Shown here one piece after another: positions 27,823-36,743 of a stretch of 64,000 nt of DNA; within the stretch, counting starts at the first letter, position 1, and each line of letters starts with the position of its first letter. A program made the position numbers and the translations under genes. The notes beneath the pieces were generated by a model, which saw only the letters and a list, made by a program, of their open reading frames with translations, was not told where the DNA came from and made no database searches. The stretch is taken from assembly GCF_007993865.1 (NCBI RefSeq), contig NZ_VIUH01000001.1, positions 62,001 through 126,000 on the forward strand. The letters are read 5' to 3'. The stretch is from Pseudomonas sp. SJZ079. Lineage in GTDB: Bacteria > Pseudomonadota > Gammaproteobacteria > Pseudomonadales > Pseudomonadaceae.

Positions 27823-27852
27823 AAACCCTCAGGTATTACTACCTGAGGGTTT
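27823..27852 (-). terminator. Intrinsic terminator of the tRNA operon
   Basis: Perfect 13-base inverted repeat AAACCCTCAGGTA/TACCTGAGGGTTT with a 4-base loop; on the minus strand it runs into a T6 tract, just after the 3' end of the last tRNA. Confidence 0.92.
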
Positions 27853-27858
27853 CGTATA

Positions 27859-27935
27859 TGGCGCAGCGGACGGGACTCGAACCCGCGACCCCCGGCGTGA
27901 CAGGCCGGTATTCTAACCAACTGAACTACCGCTGC
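27859..27935 (-). tRNA. tRNA-Asp (GTC)
   Basis: 77-base tRNA with encoded CCA. Acceptor GCAGCGG/CCGCTGC, anticodon stem CCGGC/GCCGG around CTGTCAC giving anticodon GTC, and T arm GGTTCGAGTCC. Identical in sequence to the copy at 28039. Confidence 0.97.
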
Positions 27936-28038
27936 GTATCTCTTGGACTTGCGTCCGTTGAACTCTGCTTACTCGGGTAGAACCAACCAATTTGGCGGTT
28001 CCCACCTCATGCCAAGAATAAACCTGACATGTAAAATA

Positions 28039-28115
28039 TGGCGCAGCGGACGGGACTCGAACCCGCGACCCCCGGCGTGACAGGCCGGTATTCTAACCAA
28101 CTGAACTACCGCTGC
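28039..28115 (-). tRNA. tRNA-Asp (GTC), second copy
   Basis: Exact 77-base duplicate of the tRNA-Asp at 27859, 103 bases upstream of it in the same transcript. The sequence between the two copies is unrelated spacer. Confidence 0.97.
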
Positions 28116-28151
28116 GCATTGACCGGACTGACGCCCGACCTCGTAAAGTAA

Positions 28152-28227
28152 TGGTGGGTGATGACGGGATCGAACCGCCGACCCTCTGCTTGTAAGGCAG
28201 ATGCTCTCCCAGCTGAGCTAATCACCC
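28152..28227 (-). tRNA. tRNA-Val (TAC)
   Basis: 76-base tRNA with encoded CCA. Acceptor GGGTGAT/ATCACCC, anticodon loop CTTACAA giving TAC, T arm GGTTCGATCCC. First gene of the three-tRNA transcript. Confidence 0.97.
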
Positions 28228-28247
28228 ATTGCTTTGCGAAGGCGCGC

Positions 28248-28276
28248 AATTTACGTCGAGGCCTCACCTAAGTCAA
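28248..28276 (-). promoter_or_regulatory. Promoter of the tRNA-Val-Asp-Asp operon
   Basis: Minus strand TTGACT (28276-28271), 17-base spacer, TAAATT (28253-28248), followed by a GC-rich GCGCGCC discriminator, the arrangement expected for a stable-RNA promoter under stringent control. It lies 21 bases before the tRNA-Val 5' end. Confidence 0.8.
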
Positions 28277-28451
28277 TACTCTGCTTCAGTTTTTTCTGAA
28301 AACAGAACAAATACTTGGATGCGCCACGAGCAACGATAAAGCAACGCTGGCCCAACCTCATGAATACCCTCGCGCGGCCATCGAGGGCAAGGACAGCATT
28401 AGGAATATCGACAGGGCATCTCCAGGCTCGTCCAGCACCTGAGACACCCGA
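28277..28451. other. Short non-coding gap after xcpZ
   Basis: Spacer between the tRNA promoter and the xcpZ stop. No gene, and no convincing terminator for the xcp transcript, which may end by Rho or run on. Confidence 0.4.
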
Positions 28452-28976
28452 TTAAAACCTCACACGCAAACTCAAGCGCGCCGCCACCCGATTTCCCTCG
28501 TCGCGGTCCAGGCCGGCCTCGACGATCTGCACCCCCTGCTGCTCGAGCACGGCGAACCAGCGTAACAACTGCGCGAAGGGCGCCGACTGCACGCTAACCT
28601 GCAACGAGCCATCACTGTCGCTGTCCAGTCGCTCGATCGTCAATCCCTGTTCGGCGGCGCTGGCGGTGACCATGCCTTGCAAGCGCTCAGGATCAAGATG
28701 GACCTGCGGTTTAGCGGCCAGACCGCGAGCCAAGGGTGCCTGCGCCTGCATATAGGTATGCAAGGCACGCTGTTGTTCGAAGGCGCTGCGGGCCGCCGCC
28801 ACTCCTAGCTGAGCCGGCCGCCAGAGCGACAGATAAAGCACCACCAGCAGCAGAAACACCGCCAACAGGCCCAGGGCCAGCCGCTCGCGCATCGCCAAGC
28901 CGCGCCAGCGCTGCAACAAGACAGAACTCTGCAGCTGCGCCGCGAACGATTGCCCCGGTTCGCTCAGACTGCTCAT
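28452..28976 (-). CDS. xcpZ: Type II secretion protein M (XcpZ/GspM)
   Basis: Inner-membrane platform protein, 174 residues: short cytoplasmic tail, one membrane helix (about 33-52, LALGLLAVFLLLVVLYLSL), and a periplasmic ferredoxin-like domain. It pairs with XcpY. Its ATG overlaps the xcpY stop by 4 bases, and it is the last gene of the xcpR-to-xcpZ operon. Confidence 0.92.
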   Translation of the reverse strand: MSSLSEPGQSFAAQLQSSVLLQRWRGLAMRERLALGLLAVFLLLVVLYLSLWRPAQLGVAAARSAFEQQRALHTYMQAQAPLARGLAAKPQVHLDPERLQGMVTASAAEQGLTIERLDSDSDGSLQVSVQSAPFAQLLRWFAVLEQQGVQIVEAGLDRDEGNRVAARLSLRVRF

Positions 28977-30115
28977 GCACCACCCCCGATCACCAAACGC
29001 GCGCTCACCCCAGTCGCCTCACGACTGGCCGAGCCCAACTGCACCGCCAATCCAGCCTCCTGCAGGCGCTCGCGCAACCGCTCCAACTCGCTAAAACCCG
29101 GCGCCTGTACCTGCAGCGATAAGTCGCCACGGATGTCACTGAAATCCAGTTGTTCAACCTGCACCGACGCCCCCTCCGCCACCATCGCCTGACTCACTTG
29201 AGCGAGCATCCCGAGTAGACGACTCTGGCCACTGGCACCACTGGCCACCAGGTGTTGGTCGAATTGGGCACGCAGGTTGACCAGCTTGTGATCATCAGGA
29301 AACAGCTCCTGATAGAGAGCCGTGCTGGCCTGTGCGTAGGTGTCGGCTTGGCGCTGAAAATACCAACCCTGAGCCAGGTTGAAGCCCCACTGCAACACCA
29401 GCCACAAACCGACCAACCCCAGCAACGGCCGCCAAGCCTGCCAGTAGCCATTGGGTTGACGCGAGGCGAATACGCCCTGCGCCAGATTATTGATAACGGC
29501 CTGTTCAGCCAGCCAGCGATAGGGATCGGCGATCGTCACGAACTCGCCCACCGGTTCCGGTGCGGCCTGCTGTTCCGGACTGTAGGCGACATGCGGTGGC
29601 GGGCAAACGCCGGCCAGGCTCGGCCAATCCTCCTCCCCCAAGGCCAGGCGCGCCACCTCCGCACCACCGAGCAACCAGCGCGAATGCAACCACAGCAGCT
29701 GGGTACCGCCCCGAGGCAACAAGTCGGCATCCAGCGCAATTGTCTGTGGCGGTATCGGACACAAGGCCAACCAACTGGCCAACCACTCGCGGCGCATGGC
29801 GAATACCCGATGACGGCCATCTGGCAAGCGCTCGCCCAATGCCAGATGCAGCTGTTCGACATCTTCGGCCAGCAACTCTTCCACGGCGAACGGCAGGGCC
29901 TGACGCAGCCAACGCGCCTTCTGCGTTGGCAGCTGCACCGCACAGGCCGTTACCGCCTCCACTGGCAATACCAGGGTCCAGGCACCCCTTACTTCAGCCA
30001 GCGCTTCGGCAAATGGCAAACACTGACTGTTTTCACCCTGCACGCACTGCACCGGCATGTCCGCGGATGCCCCGGCGCAGGCCGCAGGGGGCAGAAACAC
30101 ACATAATTGACTCAT
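28973..30115 (-). CDS. xcpY: Type II secretion protein L (XcpY/GspL)
   Basis: Bitopic protein of 380 residues that links the ATPase XcpR to the membrane platform. Cytoplasmic actin-like domain (1-240; WTLVLPVEAVTACAVQLP, ALPFAVEELLAEDVEQLHLA are typical), a membrane helix at about 243-263 (LLGLVGLWLVLQWGF), and a C-terminal periplasmic ferredoxin-like domain. Overlaps both xcpX and xcpZ by 4 bases. Confidence 0.93.
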   Translation of the reverse strand: MSQLCVFLPPAACAGASADMPVQCVQGENSQCLPFAEALAEVRGAWTLVLPVEAVTACAVQLPTQKARWLRQALPFAVEELLAEDVEQLHLALGERLPDGRHRVFAMRREWLASWLALCPIPPQTIALDADLLPRGGTQLLWLHSRWLLGGAEVARLALGEEDWPSLAGVCPPPHVAYSPEQQAAPEPVGEFVTIADPYRWLAEQAVINNLAQGVFASRQPNGYWQAWRPLLGLVGLWLVLQWGFNLAQGWYFQRQADTYAQASTALYQELFPDDHKLVNLRAQFDQHLVASGASGQSRLLGMLAQVSQAMVAEGASVQVEQLDFSDIRGDLSLQVQAPGFSELERLRERLQEAGLAVQLGSASREATGVSARLVIGGGA

Positions 30116-31077
30116 GGCTCGACTTCCTTGACGGGTACAGGCGGTAAACCGCTTTGCCCCAAATCACGGGCTAAAACATACACCTGACCATCGCTGGCGC
30201 GCTGCAAGGTGCTGCGTAAAATCTGACGGCGCTCACCCACAGTCACTTCGCTGAACACCTGAAAATACTGACTGCCCACTGCCAGCCCCTGACTCTGTAC
30301 GCGCAACCCTGGCAGCTGCGCAAGAAAGCTCGGCACGTCGGGATAACCCTGACTGCCACGCGCAGCGACCAAACCCTCTGCGGTAGCCAGCGGCAGCCCC
30401 TCGGCAAGGCTCGCCAACACCCAGGCATTGGCGGTGTTGACGTTCAGCGTTGCATCCTCCGGCAAGGCACTGACAAACGGCAGCAGACGCTGGTAATCGG
30501 CCTCGCTCATCTCCAGCAGCAAACGCAATTCCGACACATCGGCCAAACCACGATTGGCTGCACGGTACGCCGGCTGTGCCAGTAAGTATTGATTATCCTC
30601 GGCGCCGTAGCCGCCGCTTGGCTCCTGATCGAGGTCCAACCAGTCAAGCAGACGTTCGGCATAGGGCTTATCGATTTGCAGGCTGAGCAACAGACGACGA
30701 AATTGCCCCAGCGCCACCTCGTTGACCTGCCCCTTGCGCACCAGGCTGTTGAGGTTGAAGCGACCCGTCGGGTCGTCGATACGTACCCGTAACTCACCGC
30801 CTTCATCCAGGGCAAACGGCGCCAGCGGTCGCGCCCAGAGCTCGCCCAGGTGATCCACCGGTGTCCGCGGGTCGCCTTGTTGCAAATCCCGCTGCAGCAC
30901 CGCCTTGGCCAGGGTCTCGCCACCCAGGGCGTAATGCCAGGCTTGACGCACGTGCAACTGATTGGCACTGCTGCGAATCGCCAGCTGTTGGCGGGCAATC
31001 AAACCGGCGCAGACCACCGTGACCACCACCACCACCAGCAGCACGGTGATCAATGCCATGCCTCGTTGCCGCTTCAT
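30112..31077 (-). CDS. xcpX: Minor pseudopilin K (XcpX/GspK)
   Basis: 321-residue minor pseudopilin at the tip of the type II pseudopilus. Prepilin leader MKRQRG is cut before MALITVLLV. As in other GspK proteins, position 5 of the mature chain is not Glu, unlike the other pseudopilins of the cluster. The large helical insert (about 100-200) and SLAEGLPLATAEGLVAARG segment fit GspK. It should form the tip complex with XcpV and XcpW. Overlaps xcpW and xcpY by 4 bases. Confidence 0.94.
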   Translation of the reverse strand: MKRQRGMALITVLLVVVVVTVVCAGLIARQQLAIRSSANQLHVRQAWHYALGGETLAKAVLQRDLQQGDPRTPVDHLGELWARPLAPFALDEGGELRVRIDDPTGRFNLNSLVRKGQVNEVALGQFRRLLLSLQIDKPYAERLLDWLDLDQEPSGGYGAEDNQYLLAQPAYRAANRGLADVSELRLLLEMSEADYQRLLPFVSALPEDATLNVNTANAWVLASLAEGLPLATAEGLVAARGSQGYPDVPSFLAQLPGLRVQSQGLAVGSQYFQVFSEVTVGERRQILRSTLQRASDGQVYVLARDLGQSGLPPVPVKEVEP

Positions 31078-31787
31078 CGCGAGGACTCCACCGCGGAGTC
31101 GGCTGCTGATTCAGGCTCTGTACCCTGATCACCTTGATCCCCCTGATCGGCCCGAGCCGCCTGTTGCAGCTGCTCCGGCAGCACGTCGGGCAAGCGCAGC
31201 AAGCGCCGCAACTCGCCGTAATGGCGATGCTCCAGGATCAGTTCGACCGCGTGCGGCAACTCTTCCAGCGCATCGTCACCATGGGTGCCGGGTGGCGGCC
31301 AGCTGCCATGCCAAGCGCCGGCACCGTCCAGATAGCGCAAGCGCATCCGTGTCACGCCATCCAGCGCCTGCTGCACTTGGGGCTGACTGTCCTGGGCCTG
31401 ATCCAGCACATTCCAGTAGCGTCGCTGCCACTGCTCGCCACTCAACTGCCAGCGCACGCGCTGCTCACTGGCCCGCACTCGCCCCAGCGGATTGCGCCAG
31501 CCGACCCGGGTCAGTTCCAGTGCCGCGTTATCCCCCTCCTCGCCGAGCAGCGCCGGGCGCGAATCGCCGAAGGGGTCACGCACCGGTCGCACCACCACCT
31601 GTAGCACATCGCGTTCGAACGCGGCGATGGCGCGGACCAGTTCGCGCAACTGCAGTTCATGCGCGCGCGTTGCACTGTCGGTGCGCAGCACGCTGTCGAG
31701 CATGCGATAAGTCGCGAGCCCCAGCAGGGCAAAGATCGCGATGGCGATCAGCAACTCCAGCAAGGTGAAGCCGCGCGAGCTGTTCAT
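31074..31787 (-). CDS. xcpW: Minor pseudopilin J (XcpW/GspJ)
   Basis: 237-residue minor pseudopilin. The leader MNSSRG is cut before FTLLELLIAIAIFALLG, with Glu at mature position 5. The start at 31787 is fixed by that leader and by a 4-base overlap with the xcpV stop; the longer frame from 31877 would put 30 extra residues before the leader and is rejected. The C-terminal 20 residues are rich in Gln, Asp and Gly. Confidence 0.94.
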   Translation of the reverse strand: MNSSRGFTLLELLIAIAIFALLGLATYRMLDSVLRTDSATRAHELQLRELVRAIAAFERDVLQVVVRPVRDPFGDSRPALLGEEGDNAALELTRVGWRNPLGRVRASEQRVRWQLSGEQWQRRYWNVLDQAQDSQPQVQQALDGVTRMRLRYLDGAGAWHGSWPPPGTHGDDALEELPHAVELILEHRHYGELRRLLRLPDVLPEQLQQAARADQGDQGDQGTEPESAADSAVESSR

Positions 31788-32173
31788 CGTGGCGCCTCGA
31801 GAAAACCACTCAAGCTGACCACCGCGCGCTCGCGCAGATCGCCGCTCGGGCCACGCTCGGGTCGCGGCGCCACCCACAGGGTGACCCGGCGCATGCGGGG
31901 TTCGCTGGTTGCCTGAATTTCACTCTGCCACTGCCAGCGTCGCCCGGCGAACTCCAGCTCGCCCTGGTCACGCCCCTCGCCCGCTGGGACCTCGGCCAAC
32001 TGCAGTTCGGTCAAGCGATTATCGGCGATCCACATCGCCAGGGTCTTGTCCTCCAGTCGCGCCGCAGTTTGCAAACTGCGTGCACTCGCTGTCAGAACGC
32101 TGGCGGCGACCATGGCGAAGATAGCCAGAGCAACCAGCACTTCGAGCAAGGTAAAACCCCTCGCGCGCTTCAT
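31784..32173 (-). CDS. xcpV: Minor pseudopilin I (XcpV/GspI)
   Basis: 129-residue minor pseudopilin. Leader MKRARG, then FTLLEVLVALAIFAMVAAS. The segment ADNRLTELQLAE is the typical GspI helix-to-sheet junction. In the known tip complex, GspI binds GspJ and GspK and starts pseudopilus assembly. Overlaps xcpU and xcpW by 4 bases. Confidence 0.95.
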   Translation of the reverse strand: MKRARGFTLLEVLVALAIFAMVAASVLTASARSLQTAARLEDKTLAMWIADNRLTELQLAEVPAGEGRDQGELEFAGRRWQWQSEIQATSEPRMRRVTLWVAPRPERGPSGDLRERAVVSLSGFLEAPR

Positions 32174-32700
32174 CCGGCATGGGCCTTAGGGCTGTAGACC
32201 TCGACTTTTGGCAGGCGAAAACCATCGCTGGACAACTGCAAGCGCAAGCCGTCCTTGCGCCGCTCGCCCAAGCGCAGGAGAAACGGGCTGAGCTCTCCGC
32301 TGGAGAGAATCAACAATTGCGGCGCACGGTTTTTCCCGGGGGTTTCGCTGCCGGCGGGCAGTGGCAGTTCGAGCGCCTCACCTTCCAGCTCGACACTCAG
32401 CTCGGCCCAGGCCGGCAGGCGATGCGGTTTGTCCGCCAAGGCTTGCCAACGCCCGGAAACAGGGTCGTACTGCAGCACCTGATAGGCCTCCTGAGTCAGC
32501 TGTAAGCCATATTCGCGGTTGTCCAGCACCGCCTCCTCGGCCAGCACGCCAATCAAGCCGGCCAAGCGCTCGGCTTCATTGCGCAGCTCGCGGGCCGGAC
32601 CGGCCAATCCCGTACTGAGCACGGTCAAACCGATCAGGCTGCCGAGAATCACCAGCACCACCAGCAACTCGATCAGGGTAAAGCCCCGCGCCTCACGCAT
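32170..32700 (-). CDS. xcpU: Minor pseudopilin H (XcpU/GspH)
   Basis: 176-residue minor pseudopilin. Leader MREARG, then FTLIELLVVLVILGSLIGL. The following LRNEAERLAGLIGVLAEEAV helix and a beta-rich C-terminus fit GspH, which joins the tip complex to the XcpT shaft. Six bases after xcpT, and a 4-base overlap with xcpV. Confidence 0.95.
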   Translation of the reverse strand: MREARGFTLIELLVVLVILGSLIGLTVLSTGLAGPARELRNEAERLAGLIGVLAEEAVLDNREYGLQLTQEAYQVLQYDPVSGRWQALADKPHRLPAWAELSVELEGEALELPLPAGSETPGKNRAPQLLILSSGELSPFLLRLGERRKDGLRLQLSSDGFRLPKVEVYSPKAHAG

Positions 32701-32706
32701 GGCGGG

Positions 32707-33132
32707 CTATAAGTCCCAGTTACCAATATCGGCATCCAGGTCGCTGCCGCCCTGCTTACCATCGGCGCCAAACGAATAGAGGTCGAACGCACCCTTAGTA
32801 CCGGGTGCCAGGTACTGATAGACATTGCCCCAGGGATCGACCGGCAGGCGCTTGAGGTAACCGTCCTTACTCCAATTCTTCGCCGGCGGATTACCCGAGG
32901 GCTTTTCCACCAAGGCCTCAAGCCCCTGCTGGGTGCTCGGGTAATTGTGGTTATCCAATTTGTACATATCCAAGGCGGCTGACACCGCCTTGATATCGCC
33001 CTTGGCGACGGTAACCTTGGCCTGGTCCGGTCGGCTCATCACCTGCGGCACGACCAAGGCGGCGAGAATCCCCAGGATCACCACGACCACCATGATTTCG
33101 ATCAGCGTAAAACCTGCCTGACGCTTGTTCAC
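32707..33132 (-). CDS. xcpT: Major pseudopilin G (XcpT/GspG)
   Basis: 141-residue main subunit of the type II pseudopilus. Leader MNKRQAG, then FTLIEIMVVVVILGILAA. The conserved middle (DIKAVSAALDMYKLDNHNYP, TQQGLEALV) and the C-terminal calcium-site region (GSDLDADIGNWDL) are those of GspG. Leader cleavage and methylation need PilD/XcpA, which is not in this window. Four bases after xcpS. Confidence 0.97.
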   Translation of the reverse strand: MNKRQAGFTLIEIMVVVVILGILAALVVPQVMSRPDQAKVTVAKGDIKAVSAALDMYKLDNHNYPSTQQGLEALVEKPSGNPPAKNWSKDGYLKRLPVDPWGNVYQYLAPGTKGAFDLYSFGADGKQGGSDLDADIGNWDL

Positions 33133-33136
33133 CTGC

Positions 33137-34354
33137 TTACCCCACCAATTGATTGAGAGACAGAATTGGCAGCAGGATGGCCAACACTATGACCAACACC
33201 ACTGCGCCCATAAAGACCAACATGAATGGCTCGAACAAGCCGACCAGTAACGCTACCTGGGCACTCAGGTCGTTTTCCTGATTGCGCGCCGTACGCGCGA
33301 GCATCTGATCCAATTCACCAGAGCGCTCACCACTGGCGATCATGTGCAGCATCATCGGTGGGAACTGCCCACTGGCCTCCAGTGCGCGAGTCAGGCTGCC
33401 ACCCTCGCGGACTTTCTGCGCGGCCACCACCACCTCGGCACGAATCACCCGGTTGGCAATCACTTCGGCGCCGATACCCAAGGCCTCCACCAGTGGCACC
33501 CCGCTCTGCGTAAGAATGGCCAGGGTCGAGGCGAAACGCGCGCAGTCGGTAGCGCGAATCAAGCGCCCCAGCAACGGCAACTGCAACAAGAAGGCGTGCC
33601 AACGCACCTTGACTGGCTCTTCACGCAGGGCCCAGCGCGACGTGAAAAAGCCCAGCATCAACACAATCAACGCCAGCCAACCCCAACTCTTGACCCAGTC
33701 GCTCAATGCGATCAGCCCCCGGGTCAAGGCGGGCAAGGTTTGCCCGGAATCGACGAACACCCGCACCACATCCGGCACCACATAACCGAGCAGAAAGCCG
33801 ACGATCAGCAACGAGGCGCACATCAGGATCAGCGGATAAAGCAGGGCCAGTTGAATCTTCTGCCGCGACTGCTGACGCTGCTCGGTGTAATCGGCCAACT
33901 GTTCCAGCACCGGCCCCAAGTGCCCGGCGTGCTCACCCGCCGCGACAGTGGCGCGGTACAGATCGGGAAAGGCCGCGGGAAACTCCTTCAGGCTGCTGGC
34001 CAGACTCTGGCCTTCCAGTACGCGAGCGCGCACCGCCAACAGCATGCCTTGGATACGCGGCGTGCCGGCCTGAGCCGCCGCGGCGCGCAAGGCTTCTTCG
34101 ATCGGCAGCGCGGCTTGCACCAGGGTTGCCAGCTGACGGGTCAACAAGGCCAGATCACGCGCCGAGATCCCGCGAGAAAAACTGAAATGCCCGGCGTGAT
34201 CAGCCTGTTCCCGAGTGCGCGTGGCTTTGACGTCCAACGGCGCCAGTTGCCGCTCGCGCAGCAGTTGGCGTACCTGACGTGCGCTATCGGCCTCGAGCAC
34301 GCCTTTCTGCTGGCGACCCTTGGGATCGAGGGCGAGGTATTCGAAAGCAGCCAT
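33137..34354 (-). CDS. xcpS: Type II secretion platform protein F (XcpS/GspF)
   Basis: 405-residue polytopic inner-membrane protein at the core of the secretion platform. Two copies of the T2SSF domain (about 70-195 and 275-395) with three membrane helices (near 170, 220 and 375). FSRGISARDLALLTRQLATL at the first domain and the repeated SGERSGEL/AGEHAGHL motifs are typical. Eight bases after xcpR. Confidence 0.96.
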   Translation of the reverse strand: MAAFEYLALDPKGRQQKGVLEADSARQVRQLLRERQLAPLDVKATRTREQADHAGHFSFSRGISARDLALLTRQLATLVQAALPIEEALRAAAAQAGTPRIQGMLLAVRARVLEGQSLASSLKEFPAAFPDLYRATVAAGEHAGHLGPVLEQLADYTEQRQQSRQKIQLALLYPLILMCASLLIVGFLLGYVVPDVVRVFVDSGQTLPALTRGLIALSDWVKSWGWLALIVLMLGFFTSRWALREEPVKVRWHAFLLQLPLLGRLIRATDCARFASTLAILTQSGVPLVEALGIGAEVIANRVIRAEVVVAAQKVREGGSLTRALEASGQFPPMMLHMIASGERSGELDQMLARTARNQENDLSAQVALLVGLFEPFMLVFMGAVVLVIVLAILLPILSLNQLVG

Positions 34355-34362
34355 GTTCTAGC

Positions 34363-35850
34363 TCACTCCTCTCGAGTCACGCGCAGCACTTCTTCCAGGG
34401 TGGTCACCCCGTCCAACACCTTGCGCCGCCCATCCTCTCGAATACTCGGACCAAGCGTGCGCGCATGACGGGTCATGTCCTGCTCGGAAGCGGCGTTGTG
34501 AATCAGCGTGCGCAAGTGCTCGTCGAATACCACCAGCTCGTAAATGCCAGTACGACCCCGGTAACCCTGCTGATGACAGTCGCTGCAGCCGCGGGCGTGG
34601 TACAGGGTCGGCGCCGGCTCGGCCGCCACGCCGAGCAGCGCGCACTCGGCAGCATCGGCCTGGTAAGCCTCCCGGCACAGCGGACAGAGGACCCGGACCA
34701 GGCGCTGAGCCAGTACACCGAGTAACGACGACGACAGCAAGAAGGGTTCAACCCCCATATCCACCAGGCGGGTGATGGCGCCGACTGCACTGTTGGTGTG
34801 CAGCGTCGACAGCACCAGGTGGCCAGTCAACGACGCCTGCACCGCAACCTCGGCAGTTTCCTTGTCGCGGATCTCACCGACCATCACCACGTCCGGATCC
34901 TGCCGCAGAATTGCCCGCAGGCCGCGCGCGAAGGTCATATCGACCTTGGTGTTGACCTGAGTCTGACCGATGCCTTCGAGGTGGTACTCGATGGGGTCCT
35001 CCACCGTAAGGATATTGCGCGTGCGGTCATTCAGACTGACCAGGCTGGCGTACAGCGTGGTGGTCTTACCCGACCCCGTTGGACCGGTAACCAGCAGGAT
35101 GCCGTGGGGCTTGCGCACGGCATCCTCCATCAATTGACGATCGCGCGCACACATCCCCAGGTGCTGCAACGACAAGCGCCCGGCCTGTTTGTCGAGCAAG
35201 CGCAGCACCACCCGCTCACCATTGGCCGAAGGCAGAGTGGAGACCCGCACATCGACTTCGCGCCCGCCGACCCGCAGGGAAATTCGCCCATCCTGTGGCA
35301 CACGCTTTTCGGCGATATCCAGCCGCGCCATCACCTTGACTCGCGACACCAGCAGCGCCGCCAGCTCGCGCTTGGGTTCGAGCACCTCACGCAGAATGCC
35401 GTCAACGCGAAAGCGTACAACCAGGCGCTTTTCGAAGGTTTCCAGGTGAATATCGGAGGCGTTCTCCTTGATCGCCTCACCGAGAATGGCGTTGATCAAA
35501 CGAATGATCGGGGCGTCGTCCTCTTGCTCAAGCAGGTCTTCGGTTTCCGGAACCTGATCGGCCAGGGCTGCCAGGTCGAGACTGCCGCCGAGATCTTCGG
35601 CGAGCTGCATCGATGCCGAATCATGCTGATAGGCCTTCCCCAGAGCCTGCTCAAAGGCTTCTGCAGACAGCTCCCGCAGTGGCATCCGAACGCCTACGAA
35701 GCGCTGGGCCTCAGCCAAGGCCACCAGATCGACTGCCGGCCGGTGCCCCAGGCAAGGCGGGTCGACCTCGGCCAATACGACCACTCCGTGCCGTTTAGCG
35801 AAACTGAACGGTAAACGGCGCAGTACAGTTTCAGTGAGCAAAGCGTTCAT
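34363..35850 (-). CDS. xcpR: Type II secretion ATPase E (XcpR/GspE)
   Basis: 495-residue cytoplasmic hexameric ATPase that drives pseudopilus assembly. Walker [11 protein letters not shown] (256-265), Asp box LTVEDPIEY (281-289), Walker [11 protein letters not shown] (323-332), His box STLHTNS, and the GspE zinc site Cys389, Cys392, Cys422, Cys425 are all present, so it should be active. First gene of the xcpR-Z operon, divergent from xcpPQ. Confidence 0.97.
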   Translation of the reverse strand: MNALLTETVLRRLPFSFAKRHGVVVLAEVDPPCLGHRPAVDLVALAEAQRFVGVRMPLRELSAEAFEQALGKAYQHDSASMQLAEDLGGSLDLAALADQVPETEDLLEQEDDAPIIRLINAILGEAIKENASDIHLETFEKRLVVRFRVDGILREVLEPKRELAALLVSRVKVMARLDIAEKRVPQDGRISLRVGGREVDVRVSTLPSANGERVVLRLLDKQAGRLSLQHLGMCARDRQLMEDAVRKPHGILLVTGPTGSGKTTTLYASLVSLNDRTRNILTVEDPIEYHLEGIGQTQVNTKVDMTFARGLRAILRQDPDVVMVGEIRDKETAEVAVQASLTGHLVLSTLHTNSAVGAITRLVDMGVEPFLLSSSLLGVLAQRLVRVLCPLCREAYQADAAECALLGVAAEPAPTLYHARGCSDCHQQGYRGRTGIYELVVFDEHLRTLIHNAASEQDMTRHARTLGPSIREDGRRKVLDGVTTLEEVLRVTREE

Positions 35851-35882
35851 CCTGGGTCGCCTTAAAACGGTAACGTAACACG

Positions 35883-35910
35883 AGTATCAGAGCGGCTCAG
35901 GCCGATCCAA
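35883..35910 (-). promoter_or_regulatory. Candidate promoter of xcpR-Z
   Basis: Minus strand TTGGAT (35910-35905), 16-base spacer, GATACT (35888-35883), 32 bases before the xcpR start. The word GCCGATCCA that covers the -35 occurs again at 35958-35966, so it could also be a regulator half-site. No clear CT-N12-AG quorum-sensing box was found in the 244-base divergent gap. For xcpPQ only a weak -10 (TATGAT, 36042-36047) was seen. Confidence 0.35.
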
Positions 35911-36094
35911 GTCGATAGCTGCGTCAGTGAATAATTATCGACATGCGCCATACTAGAGCCGATCCACTGGACTATCTTTAGCACATCACGGAACGCGATA
36001 CACCACCTCGATAGGGGGCTGCTAAACGCCGGCTAACTGTCTATGATCGGGGCGCGATTCACACCACATAACAAAAAATTTCCGGAGCCACACC

Positions 36095-36739
36095 TTGCCC
36101 TTTTCGGCTACTCGACACTGGATGCAACGGCACGCCGCCACTTTGGCGGGTGTCGCCGTGATTGTGGCCATGAGTGTCAGCCTGGCCTGGCAAACTGTTG
36201 ATTGGCTGCGCTTAGTGCGCGCACCCGGCACTGTCGATCCACTGAACACGACCAATACACCAGCACCCGCCCCTAACCAACGCCTGGATCAACTGTTCGG
36301 CGCCAGCGGCGCAGACAGCCAGACGCCGCCACCTGCCACCAGCCTACGCCTGACCTTGCTGGGCAGTTTCGTACATGCCGACCCCAAACGCTCCACTGCG
36401 ATTATTCGCCTGGAAAGCAGTCCCGCACAGCTGCACGCCATAGACAGCGAAGTGGCCAATGGCGTGCGCCTGCATGCGGTCTACGCCGATCACGTGGAAC
36501 TGATGCGCAACGGCCGCCTGGAGACCCTGGCCTTCCCACACAGCCCATCGGCGGATGACAGTGCGAACTATTCGTCCAGCGCAGATGCGCCGGACACCCT
36601 GGATCAACTCGACGACCTGGAAGCAGATAACCTTACTCAGCTGCGCGAACGCATGGACGCCCTGCGCCAACAGATGGAAGCGGCCGGCACCTTACCGCCG
36701 GATACAGAACCCACCGAACAGCCCACGGAAAGCGACTGA
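36095..36739 (+). CDS. xcpP: Type II secretion protein C (XcpP/GspC), TTG start
   Basis: 214-residue bitopic inner-membrane protein that connects the platform to the secretin XcpQ. Cytoplasmic tail, membrane helix (about 16-34), linker rich in Pro/Thr, the homology-region domain (about 83-155, LRLTLLGSFVHADPKRSTAI), then a coiled coil (LTQLRERMDALRQQMEAA) in place of a PDZ domain, as in P. aeruginosa. The start is TTG at 36095 because GGAG lies 7 bases upstream; the first ATG (36122) has no such site and would cut into the basic tail. Confidence 0.93.
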   Translation: MPFSATRHWMQRHAATLAGVAVIVAMSVSLAWQTVDWLRLVRAPGTVDPLNTTNTPAPAPNQRLDQLFGASGADSQTPPPATSLRLTLLGSFVHADPKRSTAIIRLESSPAQLHAIDSEVANGVRLHAVYADHVELMRNGRLETLAFPHSPSADDSANYSSSADAPDTLDQLDDLEADNLTQLRERMDALRQQMEAAGTLPPDTEPTEQPTESD

Positions 36740-36743
36740 ACCG

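Noticed and set aside
27859..28227. tRNA cluster as an integration site for a mobile element
   Set aside because: The repeats are whole identical tRNA genes with short spacers; there is no integrase, no partial tRNA copy and no foreign-looking DNA beside them.
35851..36094. Quorum-sensing lux box in the xcpR/xcpP gap
   Set aside because: Only CT-N11-AG was found (wrong spacing); no CT-N12-AG palindrome.
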